NCBI GenBank assembly: GCA_033764775.1
Contig: JANRIQ010000018.1
Span: 124,001-188,000, forward strand
DNA length: 64,000 nt
DNA from: JAWXCE01 sp033764775
GTDB lineage: Bacteria > Pseudomonadota > Alphaproteobacteria > Rhizobiales > Rhodomicrobiaceae
Direction of reading: 5' to 3'
The position numbers and the translations under genes are program-made. Shown here piece after piece: positions 28,191 through 39,209 of the stretch (positions within the stretch are counted from its first letter, which is position 1; each line of letters begins with the position of its first letter). The notes below the pieces were generated by a model, which was given only the letters and a program-made list of their open reading frames with translations, searched no databases and was not told where the DNA came from.

Positions 28191-28397
28191 GCCGCAGATC
28201 ATTTAAATCGCGGGCGGAGCGGAGACGCGGGGCGGTTGCGCCGCGCCTTGCCGCCCGCACAGCGTGCAGCGGGTTGCGGTCGGCGTTTTTCGTGGCGCGG
28301 ACGGCTGCTATGCGTTATTTTCACGACACGTATGCAATCTATTCCCCGGCTCGCGGACCGCGTGGGCCCACCCCGCAACCGCAATCAGGAAGCTGTG

Positions 28398-30470
<2,073 letters not shown>

Positions 30471-30530
30471 ATCGGGCGGCCGATGCCCTCTGGGACTGGC
30501 CAGCCATAAGCATCCACTTTCGTCTATGAT

Positions 30531-30549
30531 GACGGCTTCGCCGTCGCGC
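30531..30549 (+). terminator. Weak terminator-like hairpin before the substrate-binding protein gene
   Basis: GACGGC (30531-30536) pairs with GCCGTC (30540-30545) over a TTC loop, followed by GCGCTTTT. It lies in the 144-bp gap between the ATPase gene and the binding-protein gene and may partly separate their expression. Confidence 0.4.
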
Positions 30550-30614
30550 TTTTCAAAACCGGGCTTTATGGTCCGGAAAAAATAAAAACGAAAGCATCAA
30601 CCAGGAGGAGTAGC

Positions 30615-32216
30615 ATGAGACATCTGCACTATCCATTGGCGGCGGCTCTCGCCGCAGCTCTCGCAACCGGCGCGGCGGCGCAGGACAAGCCCGTGAAGGG
30701 CGGAACTCTCGTCTGGGGCCTGTCGGCCGAGGCGGGCACGCTCGATTGCGGCGGCACCGACACCTTCGCCGTCATCCACACCGTCGCGCCGTTCTACTCC
30801 ACGCTTCTGCGCGTGAATCTGGACAAATATCCTGAAGTCGAGGGCGACCTGGCCAAATCCTGGACGATTTCGCAGGACGGCCTCACCTACTCCTTCGACA
30901 TCCACGAGGGCGTCACCTTCCACGACGGCTCGCCGCTGACCTCGGAGGATATCAAGGCCAGCCTTGACCGCTACCGCAACCCGCCGGCGGGCGTGCCGTC
31001 CTTCCGCAAAGCCTCGTTCGAGGACATCGCGTCCATCGAGACGCCCTCGCCGACCAAGCTGGTCATCACGCTGAAAGCTCCGAACCCGGCGATGCTGCTC
31101 AATCTGGCGGGGCCGAACGGCTGCATCTACTCCGCGAAAAAGCTGGCCGAGGACCCGAAATTCCCCATTACGAACGTCATGGGTTCGGGGCCTTTCAAAT
31201 TCGTGAAGTATGAAAAGGGCGCCTCCATCGAGGGCGTGCGCTTCGACGGCTACTTCAAAAAGGATAAAAACGGCACGCAACTGCCCTATCTCGACGGCTT
31301 CAAGGGCGTCGTGTTCTCGCAACCCGCCGCGATGATCAACGCGCTCCAGGGCGGGCAGATCATGGGCGAGTTCCGCACCATCACGCCGGCGCAGAAGAAG
31401 ACGCTGCAGGAGACGGCGGGAGACAAGCTCGCGTTTTACGAAAGCGACTGGAACACCGGCCTCGTCCTCGCCTTCAACACCAAGAAGCCGCCGTTTGACA
31501 ACGTGAAGGTGCGCCAGGCGCTCTCCATGGCCATCGACCGCTTCACGGCAGGCAAGGCGCTCAGCCAGCAGAGCATTCTGAAATCCGTCGGCGGTCTGGT
31601 TCGCCCGGGCGCGCCGTACGGGGCGAAGCCTGAGGCGCTGAAAGACCTCCCCGGCTTCAACCCGGACATCAAGGCGGCGCGCGAGAAAGCCAAGGCGCTT
31701 CTGAAAGAGGCGGGCGTGGAGAACCTCAAATTCGAGCTGTTCAACCGCTCGACCACCCAGCCCTACACCCCGTCCGGCGTCTACCTGATCGCTCAGTGGA
31801 AGGAAATTGGCGTAGAGGTCACCCACAAGCAGGTGGAGACGCCGGCCTACCGCGAGGGCATTAAAACCGGATCGTTCGACGTGGCGCTGGACTTCCTCAA
31901 CGCTGTGCTTGAAGACCCGAGCCTAACGCTGAACAAATACCTCTCCTCCAGCCGCGACTCGACCAACGGCTCCGGCTTTGAGGACAAGGAGGCCGATGCG
32001 CTCTACGACGCGCAGCTGCGTGAGACCGACCCGAAAAAGCGCGAGGCGCTTGTTCGGCAGTTTGAGAACCGCGTGATCACGCAAGGGGCGCAGACGCCCT
32101 TCATCTGGTGGTACCGCACGGTCGCCTTGTCGAAACAGGTGAAAGGCTGGAAGATGTCGCCGAGCCACCTATACGGCCAGGACTTCGGCGAGGTTTGGCT
32201 GGCGCAGGCGAAGTAA
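30615..32216 (+). CDS. Peptide/opine-type ABC importer, substrate-binding protein (family 5)
   Basis: This 533-residue periplasmic protein has a signal peptide MRHLHYPLAAALAAALATGAAAQ cleaved after AAA/AQ near residue 22. It belongs to the SBP_bac_5 (DppA/OppA) family: GGTLVWGLSAEAGTLDCGG at the mature N-terminus, ILDP-like core regions FDIHEGVTFHDGSPLTSEDIKASLDRY near residue 95, and VRQALSMAIDRF near residue 295. The ligand is unknown: peptides, opines or nickel-type chelates are all possible in this family. AGGAGGAG lies just upstream of the ATG at 30615. The permease genes follow after a hairpin. Confidence 0.92.
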   Translation: MRHLHYPLAAALAAALATGAAAQDKPVKGGTLVWGLSAEAGTLDCGGTDTFAVIHTVAPFYSTLLRVNLDKYPEVEGDLAKSWTISQDGLTYSFDIHEGVTFHDGSPLTSEDIKASLDRYRNPPAGVPSFRKASFEDIASIETPSPTKLVITLKAPNPAMLLNLAGPNGCIYSAKKLAEDPKFPITNVMGSGPFKFVKYEKGASIEGVRFDGYFKKDKNGTQLPYLDGFKGVVFSQPAAMINALQGGQIMGEFRTITPAQKKTLQETAGDKLAFYESDWNTGLVLAFNTKKPPFDNVKVRQALSMAIDRFTAGKALSQQSILKSVGGLVRPGAPYGAKPEALKDLPGFNPDIKAAREKAKALLKEAGVENLKFELFNRSTTQPYTPSGVYLIAQWKEIGVEVTHKQVETPAYREGIKTGSFDVALDFLNAVLEDPSLTLNKYLSSSRDSTNGSGFEDKEADALYDAQLRETDPKKREALVRQFENRVITQGAQTPFIWWYRTVALSKQVKGWKMSPSHLYGQDFGEVWLAQAK

Positions 32217-32228
32217 GCAAACATGACC

Positions 32229-32251
32229 GGCCGGGCGGCGTTCGCCCGGCC
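32229..32251 (+). repeat. Intercistronic stem-loop between ABC binding-protein and permease genes
   Basis: GGCCGGGCG (32229-32237) pairs perfectly with CGCCCGGCC (32243-32251) over a 5-base loop, followed only by TTT. It most likely protects or limits the upstream mRNA so that the binding protein is made in excess, like known stem-loops after other importer binding-protein genes. Confidence 0.65.
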
Positions 32252-32271
32252 TTTCCAACCGGACGGCGACC

Positions 32272-33231
32272 ATGGCGCGCTACATTCTCAAACGTCTCCT
32301 TTACATGATCCCGACGCTGTTCGGAGTGGCGGCGCTCATCTTCCTGATGCTGCGCGTCGTGCCCGGCGACATCGTGGAGTTGAAGCTGCGCGGCGACGGC
32401 GCCGCCGTGTCCGAGGAGGTGATCCAGGCGGAGCGCGAGCGCCTCGGCCTCAACCGCCCGCTGTACGAACAATTCGCCGATTGGATGGTCGGCGTCGCCA
32501 CCTTCGATCTCGGCAAGTCCATGTGGACGGAAACGCCGGTTGTCGACGAGATCGCAAGCCGCTTCGGCCTCACCATTCAGGTCGCGATCATGGCGACGAT
32601 CATCGCCGTGCTGCTCGCGCTGCCGCTCGGCATCATATCCGCCCTTTATAAAGACAGTTGGCTCGATCAATTCATCAGGTTGTTCACCATCGGCGGGCTC
32701 GCCATGCCCTCCTTCTGGGTGGGGATGATCATCATCCTCACGTTGCTCAACGTCTTCAACTGGCTGCCGCCCATCACCTACACGCCCATCTGGGTCGACC
32801 CGCTCGCCAACATCTCGCAGCTCATTTGGCCGGCCCTTGCCGTCGGCTATCGCTACTCGGCGGTGCTCACCCGCATGGTGCGCTCGCAGATTATCGAGGT
32901 GATGCTTGAGGATTACATCCGCACGGCGCGCGCCAAAGGCGTGTTCGAGCGCCTCGTCATCGGCCGCCATGCGCTCAGGAACGCGCTGCTGCCAGCGATC
33001 ACCGTTCTGGGCCTCGAATTCGCGTTCCTCATCGGCGGCCTCGTCGTCACAGAGCAGGTGTTCAACCTGAACGGCATCGGACGGCTATTCGTCCAAGCGG
33101 TGACCAAGAACGACTTCACGCTGGTGCAGGGCATCGTCATGCTCATCGCGGTGATCTTCATCACCACAAACCTGATCGTCGACATCCTCTACGCCTATCT
33201 CGATCCGCGCATCCGCTACGGAGGCAAATGA
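32272..33231 (+). CDS. Peptide-type ABC importer, permease (DppB-like)
   Basis: This 319-residue inner-membrane permease begins MARYILKRLLYMIPTLFGVAALIFLMLRVVPGD, the DppB/OppB signature with the first span. About six spans follow. The coupling (EAA-like) motif is DYIRTARAKGVFERLVIGRHALRNALLP near residue 215. The C-terminus ends DILYAYLDPRIRYGGK, standard for the family. The stop overlaps the start of the next permease gene (ATGA). Confidence 0.94.
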   Translation: MARYILKRLLYMIPTLFGVAALIFLMLRVVPGDIVELKLRGDGAAVSEEVIQAERERLGLNRPLYEQFADWMVGVATFDLGKSMWTETPVVDEIASRFGLTIQVAIMATIIAVLLALPLGIISALYKDSWLDQFIRLFTIGGLAMPSFWVGMIIILTLLNVFNWLPPITYTPIWVDPLANISQLIWPALAVGYRYSAVLTRMVRSQIIEVMLEDYIRTARAKGVFERLVIGRHALRNALLPAITVLGLEFAFLIGGLVVTEQVFNLNGIGRLFVQAVTKNDFTLVQGIVMLIAVIFITTNLIVDILYAYLDPRIRYGGK

Positions 33232-34133
33232 TGGTCGCCCCCGCCCTGCCCGCCGCCGGCGCCGCCGCGCCAAAGCCTCGACGCCGCAACGTGGTGTGGG
33301 ACTTCACCCGCGCCCAGCCGCTCGCCGCCTTCTCCATGGCGTTCATCGTCGTGCTGATCCTGGCCAGCATCTTCGCCAAATGGATCGCGCCCTACGACCC
33401 GTTCGCGCTCAACTTCGAGGCGGTGCAGGAGCCGCCATCCCTGCGGCACTGGTTCGGCACCGACAATTTCGGGCGCGACGTGTTTTCCCGCGTGCTCTAC
33501 GGCGCGCAGACGGCGCTCGCAATCGGCATCCTGTCCTCATTCCTCGGCTGCGTCATCGGCGGAGTGATCGGCGTCGTCTCGGCCTTTTTCGGCGGCCGGT
33601 TCGACTTCATCGTGCAACGCCTCCTCGACGTGCTTCTGTCGTTCCCGATCATCGTGCTCGCGGTCGTCGCCGTCGCCATGCTCGGCAAGTTCCCCGTGTT
33701 CGGCGTCGATATGAACCTCGTCGTCGCCATCGCCATCCCCATCGTGCCGAAGGTCGCGCGCGTCGTGCGCGCCTCCGCCCTCACCGTGCGCGAGATGCCC
33801 TATATCGACGCGGCGCGCGCCTCCGGCTTCGGCCCCGCGCGCATCATCTTCCGGCACATCACGCCGAATGTGTTCGCGCCTTTCATCATCCTGTTCGCGG
33901 CGTTCGTCGCACAGGCGATTTTGCTTGAGGCGTCGCTCTCTTTCCTCGGCCTCGGCGTCACCGAACCGGCCGCGGCCTGGGGTCTGATGCTGTCGGGCAG
34001 CGCCACCGAGTTCTACCGGGACGCGCCGTGGATGATCGTCTTTCCCGGCCTCGCCATCTCCGTCACCGTTTTCGCCTTCAACCTTTTCGGCGACGGCCTG
34101 CGGGACTATCTCGACCCGAAGTTCAAGCTTTAA
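33228..34133 (+). CDS. Peptide-type ABC importer, permease (DppC-like)
   Basis: This 301-residue partner permease has an N-terminal cytosolic segment, a first span near residue 35 (PLAAFSMAFIVVLILASIFA), the DppC motif HWFGTDNFGRDVFSRVLYGAQTAL near residues 72-95, and the EAA loop MPYIDAARASGFGPARIIFRHITPNVFAP near residue 185. It ends FNLFGDGLRDYLDPKFKL. The start is ATG 33228 or 33231. It forms a heterodimer with the preceding permease. It is the last gene of the importer and is followed by a strong terminator. Confidence 0.94.
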   Translation: MMVAPALPAAGAAAPKPRRRNVVWDFTRAQPLAAFSMAFIVVLILASIFAKWIAPYDPFALNFEAVQEPPSLRHWFGTDNFGRDVFSRVLYGAQTALAIGILSSFLGCVIGGVIGVVSAFFGGRFDFIVQRLLDVLLSFPIIVLAVVAVAMLGKFPVFGVDMNLVVAIAIPIVPKVARVVRASALTVREMPYIDAARASGFGPARIIFRHITPNVFAPFIILFAAFVAQAILLEASLSFLGLGVTEPAAAWGLMLSGSATEFYRDAPWMIVFPGLAISVTVFAFNLFGDGLRDYLDPKFKL

Positions 34134-34206
34134 CGGACTCTGAACCCGCCGCAGCGAATTGCGCGGCGACGGTTCACCCTTCGGCAAACACGCTCATCGA
34201 ATTCCG

Positions 34207-34236
34207 CGCCCGCGAAGATCGCGGGCGTTTCTATTT
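34207..34236 (+). terminator. Rho-independent terminator of the ABC importer operon
   Basis: CGCCCGCGA (34207-34215) pairs perfectly with TCGCGGGCG (34219-34227) over an AGA loop, followed by TTTCTATTT. It ends transcription 75 bases after the last permease gene. Confidence 0.92.
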
Positions 34237-34318
34237 CAAGTTGTATTTACGCCTGTCGCGCGATCCTTCCCGCAACGTCGCAGCCGCGACGCCGATGCAA
34301 CAGCGCGCGAGACGCCAC

Positions 34319-35719
34319 ATGTTCCCCCAAGTGTTAGTTGTCCATGCCGCAAAAGAGGCCCGCGACGCGATGGCCTCGGCGCTCCACGGGCTCGGCTACG
34401 CCGCCGCCGCCCTCAATTCGGCGCAACGGGCCTGCGAACTCCTCGCGGACGCCTCGCAGGATCAGATCAAGCTCGTCATCGCCTGCGCGTCGGACGCCGA
34501 AGCCTTGTCGCGCCTCGCCGAAGCCGTGGCGACCGCGCGCGCCGCGCCGATTCTCATCGTCATCGCGCAGAACGGCGATGAGGCCGACGCCGCTCTTCGG
34601 CTCGGCGCCGCCGATGCGCTGATCCCGCCCGTCCTCGCCTCGCGCCTCTCTGCAGCCGTCGCCAACGCCGACGCCATCCACAGCCTGCGCCGGCGCCTCG
34701 CGCGCCTCCGCCCGGAACAACGGGGCGCGACCATCGGCGAACTGACCGGCGTCAGCCCCGCCATGCGCCGCGCATGCGAACTCGCCCGCAAAGCCGCGAC
34801 CCTGCGCACGCCGGTGCTGCTCGAAGGCGAAGCGGGGGTCGGCAAGCGCTTGCTCGCGCGCGCGCTCCATGCCGAAAGCGGCGCGCAGGGGCCGTTCGTG
34901 GACGTGGATTGCGAGAACGCGCGCAAAAACCCGCGCGATGTTGAGAACGCGCTGCGCCGGGCGGCGGGCGGCACGGTCTATTTCCATGACATCGCCGATG
35001 CGGACGAGGCCCTGCAGACGCTGCTTCTGCGGCTCATCTCGGCGGCGGAGGCCGGCGCCGCGCGCATTGTCTGCGCCACGTCCAAGGACCTCATCGCCCG
35101 GGTGCGCTCGGGCGCCTTCCGCCAGGAGCTGTTCTACGCGCTGACCATCTCGCCCATCACGCTCCCGGCGCTGCGCAACCGGACGGAGGACATCCCCGCG
35201 CTCGCCCGCGAGTTCCTCATCGCCGCCAATCTCGAACAGAACGGCCGCGCCTCCCGCATCGGCGAGGACGCCCTGCGGCTGCTGCGCAGCTATCCGTGGC
35301 CCGGCAATGTCCGCCAGCTCGAAGCCGCCATGTTTCGGGCCGCCGCCCTGGCCGACGGACCAACGCTCAGCCCCCGCGAATTTCCGCAAATCGCAAAGCA
35401 CACGCGCGGCTTTTCCATCGACATACCGCCCGCGCCGCCGCTGCGGGAGCGTCCGCGCCATGAGGGCCCGGCGATGCTGGGCGCCTCAGCCTCCCCGCCC
35501 GGCGGCCTGCGCGCAACGGCGAACGGCGTGGGCGTCGGCATACCCGCCCTTAACGAGAACGGCGAGGTGCGCTCGCTCACCGCCATAGAGGCTGACATCA
35601 TCCGCCTCGCGCTCAAACATTATCGCGGGCACATGACGGAGATCGCGCGCCGGCTCGGCATCGGACGCTCGACGCTGTACCGAAAAATCCGCGAGTTCGG
35701 CCTCGCCCAGGGCGCCTGA
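34319..35719 (+). CDS. Degenerate NtrC-family response regulator lacking the sigma-54 contact loop
   Basis: The protein has 466 residues. The N-terminal receiver-like domain (residues 1-120) has lost the phospho-acceptor Asp (KLVIACASD where DLVLLD is usual) and the conserved Lys. The AAA+ domain keeps Walker A GEAGVGKRLL near residue 175 and FRQELFYAL with an arginine-finger-like Arg. The Walker B D-E is changed (GGTVYFHDI), and the whole GAFTGA loop, normally about 35 residues, is absent. A linker rich in Pro/Gly leads to a good Fis-type HTH (MTEIARRLGIGRSTLYRKIREFGL). It probably binds DNA without activating sigma-54 polymerase. ATG 34319 is chosen; 34295 is an alternative. The L,D-transpeptidase gene follows. 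Confidence 0.85.
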   Translation: MFPQVLVVHAAKEARDAMASALHGLGYAAAALNSAQRACELLADASQDQIKLVIACASDAEALSRLAEAVATARAAPILIVIAQNGDEADAALRLGAADALIPPVLASRLSAAVANADAIHSLRRRLARLRPEQRGATIGELTGVSPAMRRACELARKAATLRTPVLLEGEAGVGKRLLARALHAESGAQGPFVDVDCENARKNPRDVENALRRAAGGTVYFHDIADADEALQTLLLRLISAAEAGAARIVCATSKDLIARVRSGAFRQELFYALTISPITLPALRNRTEDIPALAREFLIAANLEQNGRASRIGEDALRLLRSYPWPGNVRQLEAAMFRAAALADGPTLSPREFPQIAKHTRGFSIDIPPAPPLRERPRHEGPAMLGASASPPGGLRATANGVGVGIPALNENGEVRSLTAIEADIIRLALKHYRGHMTEIARRLGIGRSTLYRKIREFGLAQGA

Positions 35720-35842
35720 GGCGGGGGTGCAACTGTCGGCGGCGCCAAACGTTTCGTGACCGCGCCCCGGGGCAAATCGCTGGCCAATGTGGGAGGTTTC
35801 TGGCAAAACTACGTCGAATTCAGCACGGATCGGGGGTCAAGC

Positions 35843-37558
35843 ATGCGGATGTTGCGCCGATGGGGTTTGGGCGGTTTGATCTGGGCGGCGCTCTCCGCGC
35901 CGTCATTCGCCGTGGAGCCGGAGGCCCCAGAAGCGCTTGTGACCCGCCTTGACGCGGTGCGCAGCCTTATTCTCGAGCGTCTGGACGCCAAAGGCAAAGG
36001 CGCCTTGAATTTACCGAAGGATCAGAAAGCCCAACTGGCGGAACACTACGCTCAACCCGATTCGCTCGTGTGGGTGGAAGAAAGCGGCCTATCGCCGCGC
36101 GCGGCCGACGCCGCCGCCGCATTCGCCGCCGCCGCCGACTGGGGGCTCGACCCCGCCGCCTACGCCGCGCCGTCCGCCTCCGGCTACGACGCCTCCGCGC
36201 CCGACGCCGCCCGCTGGCTCGCCGAGGCCGAGCTCGACATGACGCTCGCCGTTTACGCCTACGCTCAGCACGCGCAGACCGGCCGCGTCTCGCCGCAAAC
36301 GCTTGGCGAGTTCATCGATTTCAGCCCAAAGCCGCCGGCGCTTCCCGATGTGCTGGCGGCGGCTGTCCGCCCGGGCGGCCTCGAGACGTTCCACCCCAAA
36401 CATCCGCAGTTCCTCGCCTTGAAAGACAAGCTGGCGGAAAGCCGGCGCACGCGCGAGACCGCGACGAAAACCGTGACAATCCCCGCCGGCCCAAACATCA
36501 AGCCTGGCGCCGAGCATCCGCATGTGGCCCTGGTGCGCGAGCGTCTGGAGGCGCCCGCCCCGGCCGATGGCCGGCTGACCGCCTACGATCCCGATCTGGT
36601 TGATCGGGTCAAAGCATTCCAGAAGGCGCAAGGGCTCAGCGACACCGGCGTCATCGGCTCGGCGACGCGCGACGCCATGAACGGCGGCGCACGCCGCGGG
36701 GCCAGCGAGCGCGACCTGCTCGTCAACATGGAGCGCTGGCGTTGGATCCCGGGCGATCTCGGGCGCATGCATGTGATGGTCAACATCCCCGAGTTTCAGT
36801 TCTGGGTGATGAAAAACGGCGCTGTGATCCATAGAGAGCGGATCATCACAGGCAAAGTCGAGCACATGACGCCGAGCTTCTCCGACGAGATGGAGTTCGT
36901 GGTGCTCAACCCGACCTGGCATGTGCCCGAGTCGATCAAACTGAATGAAATTCTCCCCGTTTTGCGCCGCAACCCATCCTATCTGGACAAGCAAGGGCTG
37001 GAGGTTTTTTACGCCGGTCAGCGCCGGCCGCTGAACGCCTATGAAACCGACTGGTACGCGGTCGACCCCGACAAGCTCTCGATCAGCCAGCCGCCTGGCG
37101 ACGGCAACGCGCTTGGCAAGGTGAAATTCCTCTTCCCCAACAAGCATGCGGTCTACATGCACGACACGCCGACCAAAAACCTGTTCAACCAAACCGTGCG
37201 CACCTTCAGCCATGGCTGCATGCGCGTGCGCGACCCGCTGAAGTTCGCGCAGGTGGTGCTTGGCGAGCAAGGATGGACGCCGGCGCGGATGCAGCAGGAA
37301 CTGGCGCTCGGCAAGGAGTCCTCGATCACGCTTGAGCGCAAAATCCCCGTGCATGTGATGTATGTGACGGTCTGGGTCGACGAGGACGGCCAGGCGCGCA
37401 CCATCCGCGACGTCTACGGCCACGACAAGGTGCTGGCCGGCGAGCTTGGGCTTGGGCCGAAAACCCCGTTCGTTCGTAAGGTCGCGCCGAAGCCCGAATA
37501 CGCCGCCGAGCCGCCGACGCGCAAAAAACCCTCGAGCGGCTTTTTCTGGTTCAACTGA
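35843..37558 (+). CDS. L,D-transpeptidase, YcbB/LdtD type, with peptidoglycan-binding domain
   Basis: The 571-residue periplasmic protein has an N-terminal signal (MRMLRRWGLGGLIWAALSAPSFA). A scaffold domain follows, then a PG_binding_1 segment (LVDRVKAFQKAQGLSDTGVIGSATRDAMN) near residues 230-260, and a YkuD catalytic domain near 300-490 with TFSHGCMRVRDPLKFAQ, whose Cys is the nucleophile. It cross-links meso-DAP to meso-DAP in peptidoglycan or anchors proteins. The Met at 35843 is preferred to a start 87 bases upstream because it begins the signal peptide. The neighbouring regulator and the DUF882 peptidase suggest a joint cell-wall role. Confidence 0.92.
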   Translation: MRMLRRWGLGGLIWAALSAPSFAVEPEAPEALVTRLDAVRSLILERLDAKGKGALNLPKDQKAQLAEHYAQPDSLVWVEESGLSPRAADAAAAFAAAADWGLDPAAYAAPSASGYDASAPDAARWLAEAELDMTLAVYAYAQHAQTGRVSPQTLGEFIDFSPKPPALPDVLAAAVRPGGLETFHPKHPQFLALKDKLAESRRTRETATKTVTIPAGPNIKPGAEHPHVALVRERLEAPAPADGRLTAYDPDLVDRVKAFQKAQGLSDTGVIGSATRDAMNGGARRGASERDLLVNMERWRWIPGDLGRMHVMVNIPEFQFWVMKNGAVIHRERIITGKVEHMTPSFSDEMEFVVLNPTWHVPESIKLNEILPVLRRNPSYLDKQGLEVFYAGQRRPLNAYETDWYAVDPDKLSISQPPGDGNALGKVKFLFPNKHAVYMHDTPTKNLFNQTVRTFSHGCMRVRDPLKFAQVVLGEQGWTPARMQQELALGKESSITLERKIPVHVMYVTVWVDEDGQARTIRDVYGHDKVLAGELGLGPKTPFVRKVAPKPEYAAEPPTRKKPSSGFFWFN

Positions 37559-37578
37559 CGGGTTTTTAAAGAGTTGAA

Positions 37579-37597
37579 GCCGCGCGGTCCGCGCGGC
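37579..37597 (+). repeat. Perfect GC-rich stem-loop downstream of the L,D-transpeptidase gene
   Basis: GCCGCGCG (37579-37586) pairs with CGCGCGGC (37590-37597) over a GTC loop, 20 bases after the stop. There is no T-tract, so it is more likely an mRNA 3'-end stabiliser or part of a longer structured transcript that ends at 37702. Confidence 0.55.
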
Positions 37598-37677
37598 CGA
37601 CTACGGCCTGGCCGGCGAAACCCCGGCGCCTATGAAGCGTGGAGCTCGTTAAAGCCGCCAGATTTTAACCCTTGCCT

Positions 37678-37702
37678 GTGGCGTAGGCGCCGCCTTTTTT
37701 TT
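37678..37702 (+). terminator. Rho-independent terminator ahead of the DUF882 gene
   Basis: GTGGCG (37678-37683) pairs with CGCCGC (37688-37693) over TAGG, followed at once by a C and eight T (37695-37702). It sits 120 bases beyond the transpeptidase stop and 140 bases before the next gene; the intervening 37559-37677 carries no ORF. Confidence 0.85.
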
Positions 37703-37843
37703 CCCGCATTTGGACTGTTACATCTTCTTTAACGATGCCCGCCGATAGTCGTCACACACGTTTCTCGTCTTAGAGTTGCAACGGGCCGACGCAGGCGCCG
37801 CTCGCCGAGCGGCCGTCTCATGCGATGGATGGAAGCCGACTGA

Positions 37844-39205
37844 ATGGCGATGCGACTTCGAAATCTGGCGGCGGCCTGCGCGACGGCTCTCATCGCGGCG
37901 GCCGGCGTGGTTTGCGTGGGGCTGCTCGCCCAGCCGCAACGCCTCGCTGCGAGCGACGAACGAGCCATCGCGCTGTACAATATCCACACCAAAGAAAACC
38001 TGACCCTCGTCTTCAAGCGCGACGGCAAGTTCATCCCCGAGGCGCTCGACAAGTTCAACCACTTCATGCGCGATTGGCGCCGCAATGTCTCCACCACGAT
38101 GGATCCGCAGCTGCTCGATCTGATGTGGGAGATCCACCGAGAGCTGCGCTCGCAACGCCCCATCTACATCATTTCGGGACACCGCTCCTCGGCCACCAAC
38201 GAGCGCATGCGGCGCGCTGGCGGCGGGCAGGCCAAAGCGAGCCGGCACGTCACCGGTCAGGCCGCCGACATCCACTTTCCCGATGTCCATGTGAAACAGC
38301 TGCGAAACTCGGCTCTGGTGCGCGAAAAGGGAGGCGTCGGCTATTACCCCACGTCGGCCATTCCCTTCGTTCATGTCGACACCGGCAACGTGCGCCACTG
38401 GCCGCGCTTGCCGCGCCAGGAGCTGGCGATCCTGTTCCCATCGGGCCGCTCGAAGCACACGCCGACGGACGGCAAACCCCTCACGCGGGAGGATTTCCGC
38501 TTCGCTCTCGCAAAGCTGGAATCGAGCGGCGGAACGCTGCCGATCGTCACCCAGCGCCTGCTGAACCGGCTCCCCGCAGCCGAGCCGCGGCCGATCCTTG
38601 CGAGCCTGGGGCCGACGAATGCGAGCTTTGGCAAGCCCTCAAAGGATGATGCGCCGGAGCTCCCCAAGCCCGTCATCGTCCGCGCGCCCGAGCCCAAGCC
38701 CGAGGCTGATTTAGCGCCGCCCGCATCCGTCGTCACACAACCCACGCCTGCCGCGCGCCCGCCGCGCAGCGATTATTCGCCCGGCTTTGTGACCGCTGGC
38801 CTGCCCCGCAACGAGCGCGCCATCGCGGAGGATCAGATCGCCCGCGCGCCGGAGTATGACGACGATCACCCGGATGAGGAGAGCTATCAGCCCTTCCCCA
38901 TTCTGCCGCTACTGACCGACGAGCCGCTCGCTTACGCGGATTTCTCGAAAGAGTCGCGCGCAGTGGTCCGCAAGGTGCATATGCTGTTCACCGACCCGAA
39001 CGCGGCGATCCACGTGGAGCTGGAGCGCGGCCCGCAATACGAGGGGATGTATTGGGCGCAGCGCTTCACCGGCGCGGCGGTGAGCGGCACGATGACCAAA
39101 TTCATGGCCAGCGAAGCGACGAGCAGCACGGTGACGAAAACCGCGGCATCTCCCTCCGCGCCGCAGCTCAAGGCCGCGGCGACAGCGTCCATGGTTGGCC
39201 GCTGA
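37844..39205 (+). CDS. DUF882 / M15-like (YcbK-type) zinc peptidase with long disordered tail
   Basis: The protein has 453 residues. An N-terminal signal or anchor (MAMRLRNLAAACATALIAAAGVVCVGLLA) is followed by the DUF882 domain at about residues 45-200. Zinc-ligand segments are SRHVTGQAADIHFPD (H and D) and FVHVDTGNVRHW (H); GHRSSATNERMRR precedes them. Such domains are D,D- or L,D-carboxypeptidase-like enzymes of peptidoglycan. The C-terminal 250 residues are Pro/Ala-rich and low in predicted structure, much longer than E. coli YcbK (182). It lies downstream of the L,D-transpeptidase gene and is convergent with the gapR-like gene, 4 bases away. Confidence 0.88.
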   Translation: MAMRLRNLAAACATALIAAAGVVCVGLLAQPQRLAASDERAIALYNIHTKENLTLVFKRDGKFIPEALDKFNHFMRDWRRNVSTTMDPQLLDLMWEIHRELRSQRPIYIISGHRSSATNERMRRAGGGQAKASRHVTGQAADIHFPDVHVKQLRNSALVREKGGVGYYPTSAIPFVHVDTGNVRHWPRLPRQELAILFPSGRSKHTPTDGKPLTREDFRFALAKLESSGGTLPIVTQRLLNRLPAAEPRPILASLGPTNASFGKPSKDDAPELPKPVIVRAPEPKPEADLAPPASVVTQPTPAARPPRSDYSPGFVTAGLPRNERAIAEDQIARAPEYDDDHPDEESYQPFPILPLLTDEPLAYADFSKESRAVVRKVHMLFTDPNAAIHVELERGPQYEGMYWAQRFTGAAVSGTMTKFMASEATSSTVTKTAASPSAPQLKAAATASMVGR

Positions 39206-39209
39206 GCGC

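Noticed and set aside
28236..28397. N-terminal extension of the fused ABC ATPase
   Set aside because: The frame is open, but the residues are Arg/Pro-rich and unlike the family; ATG 28398 has the Shine-Dalgarno.
37579..37597. GC-rich hairpin as the transpeptidase terminator
   Set aside because: There is no T-tract; the real terminator with eight T lies at 37678-37702.
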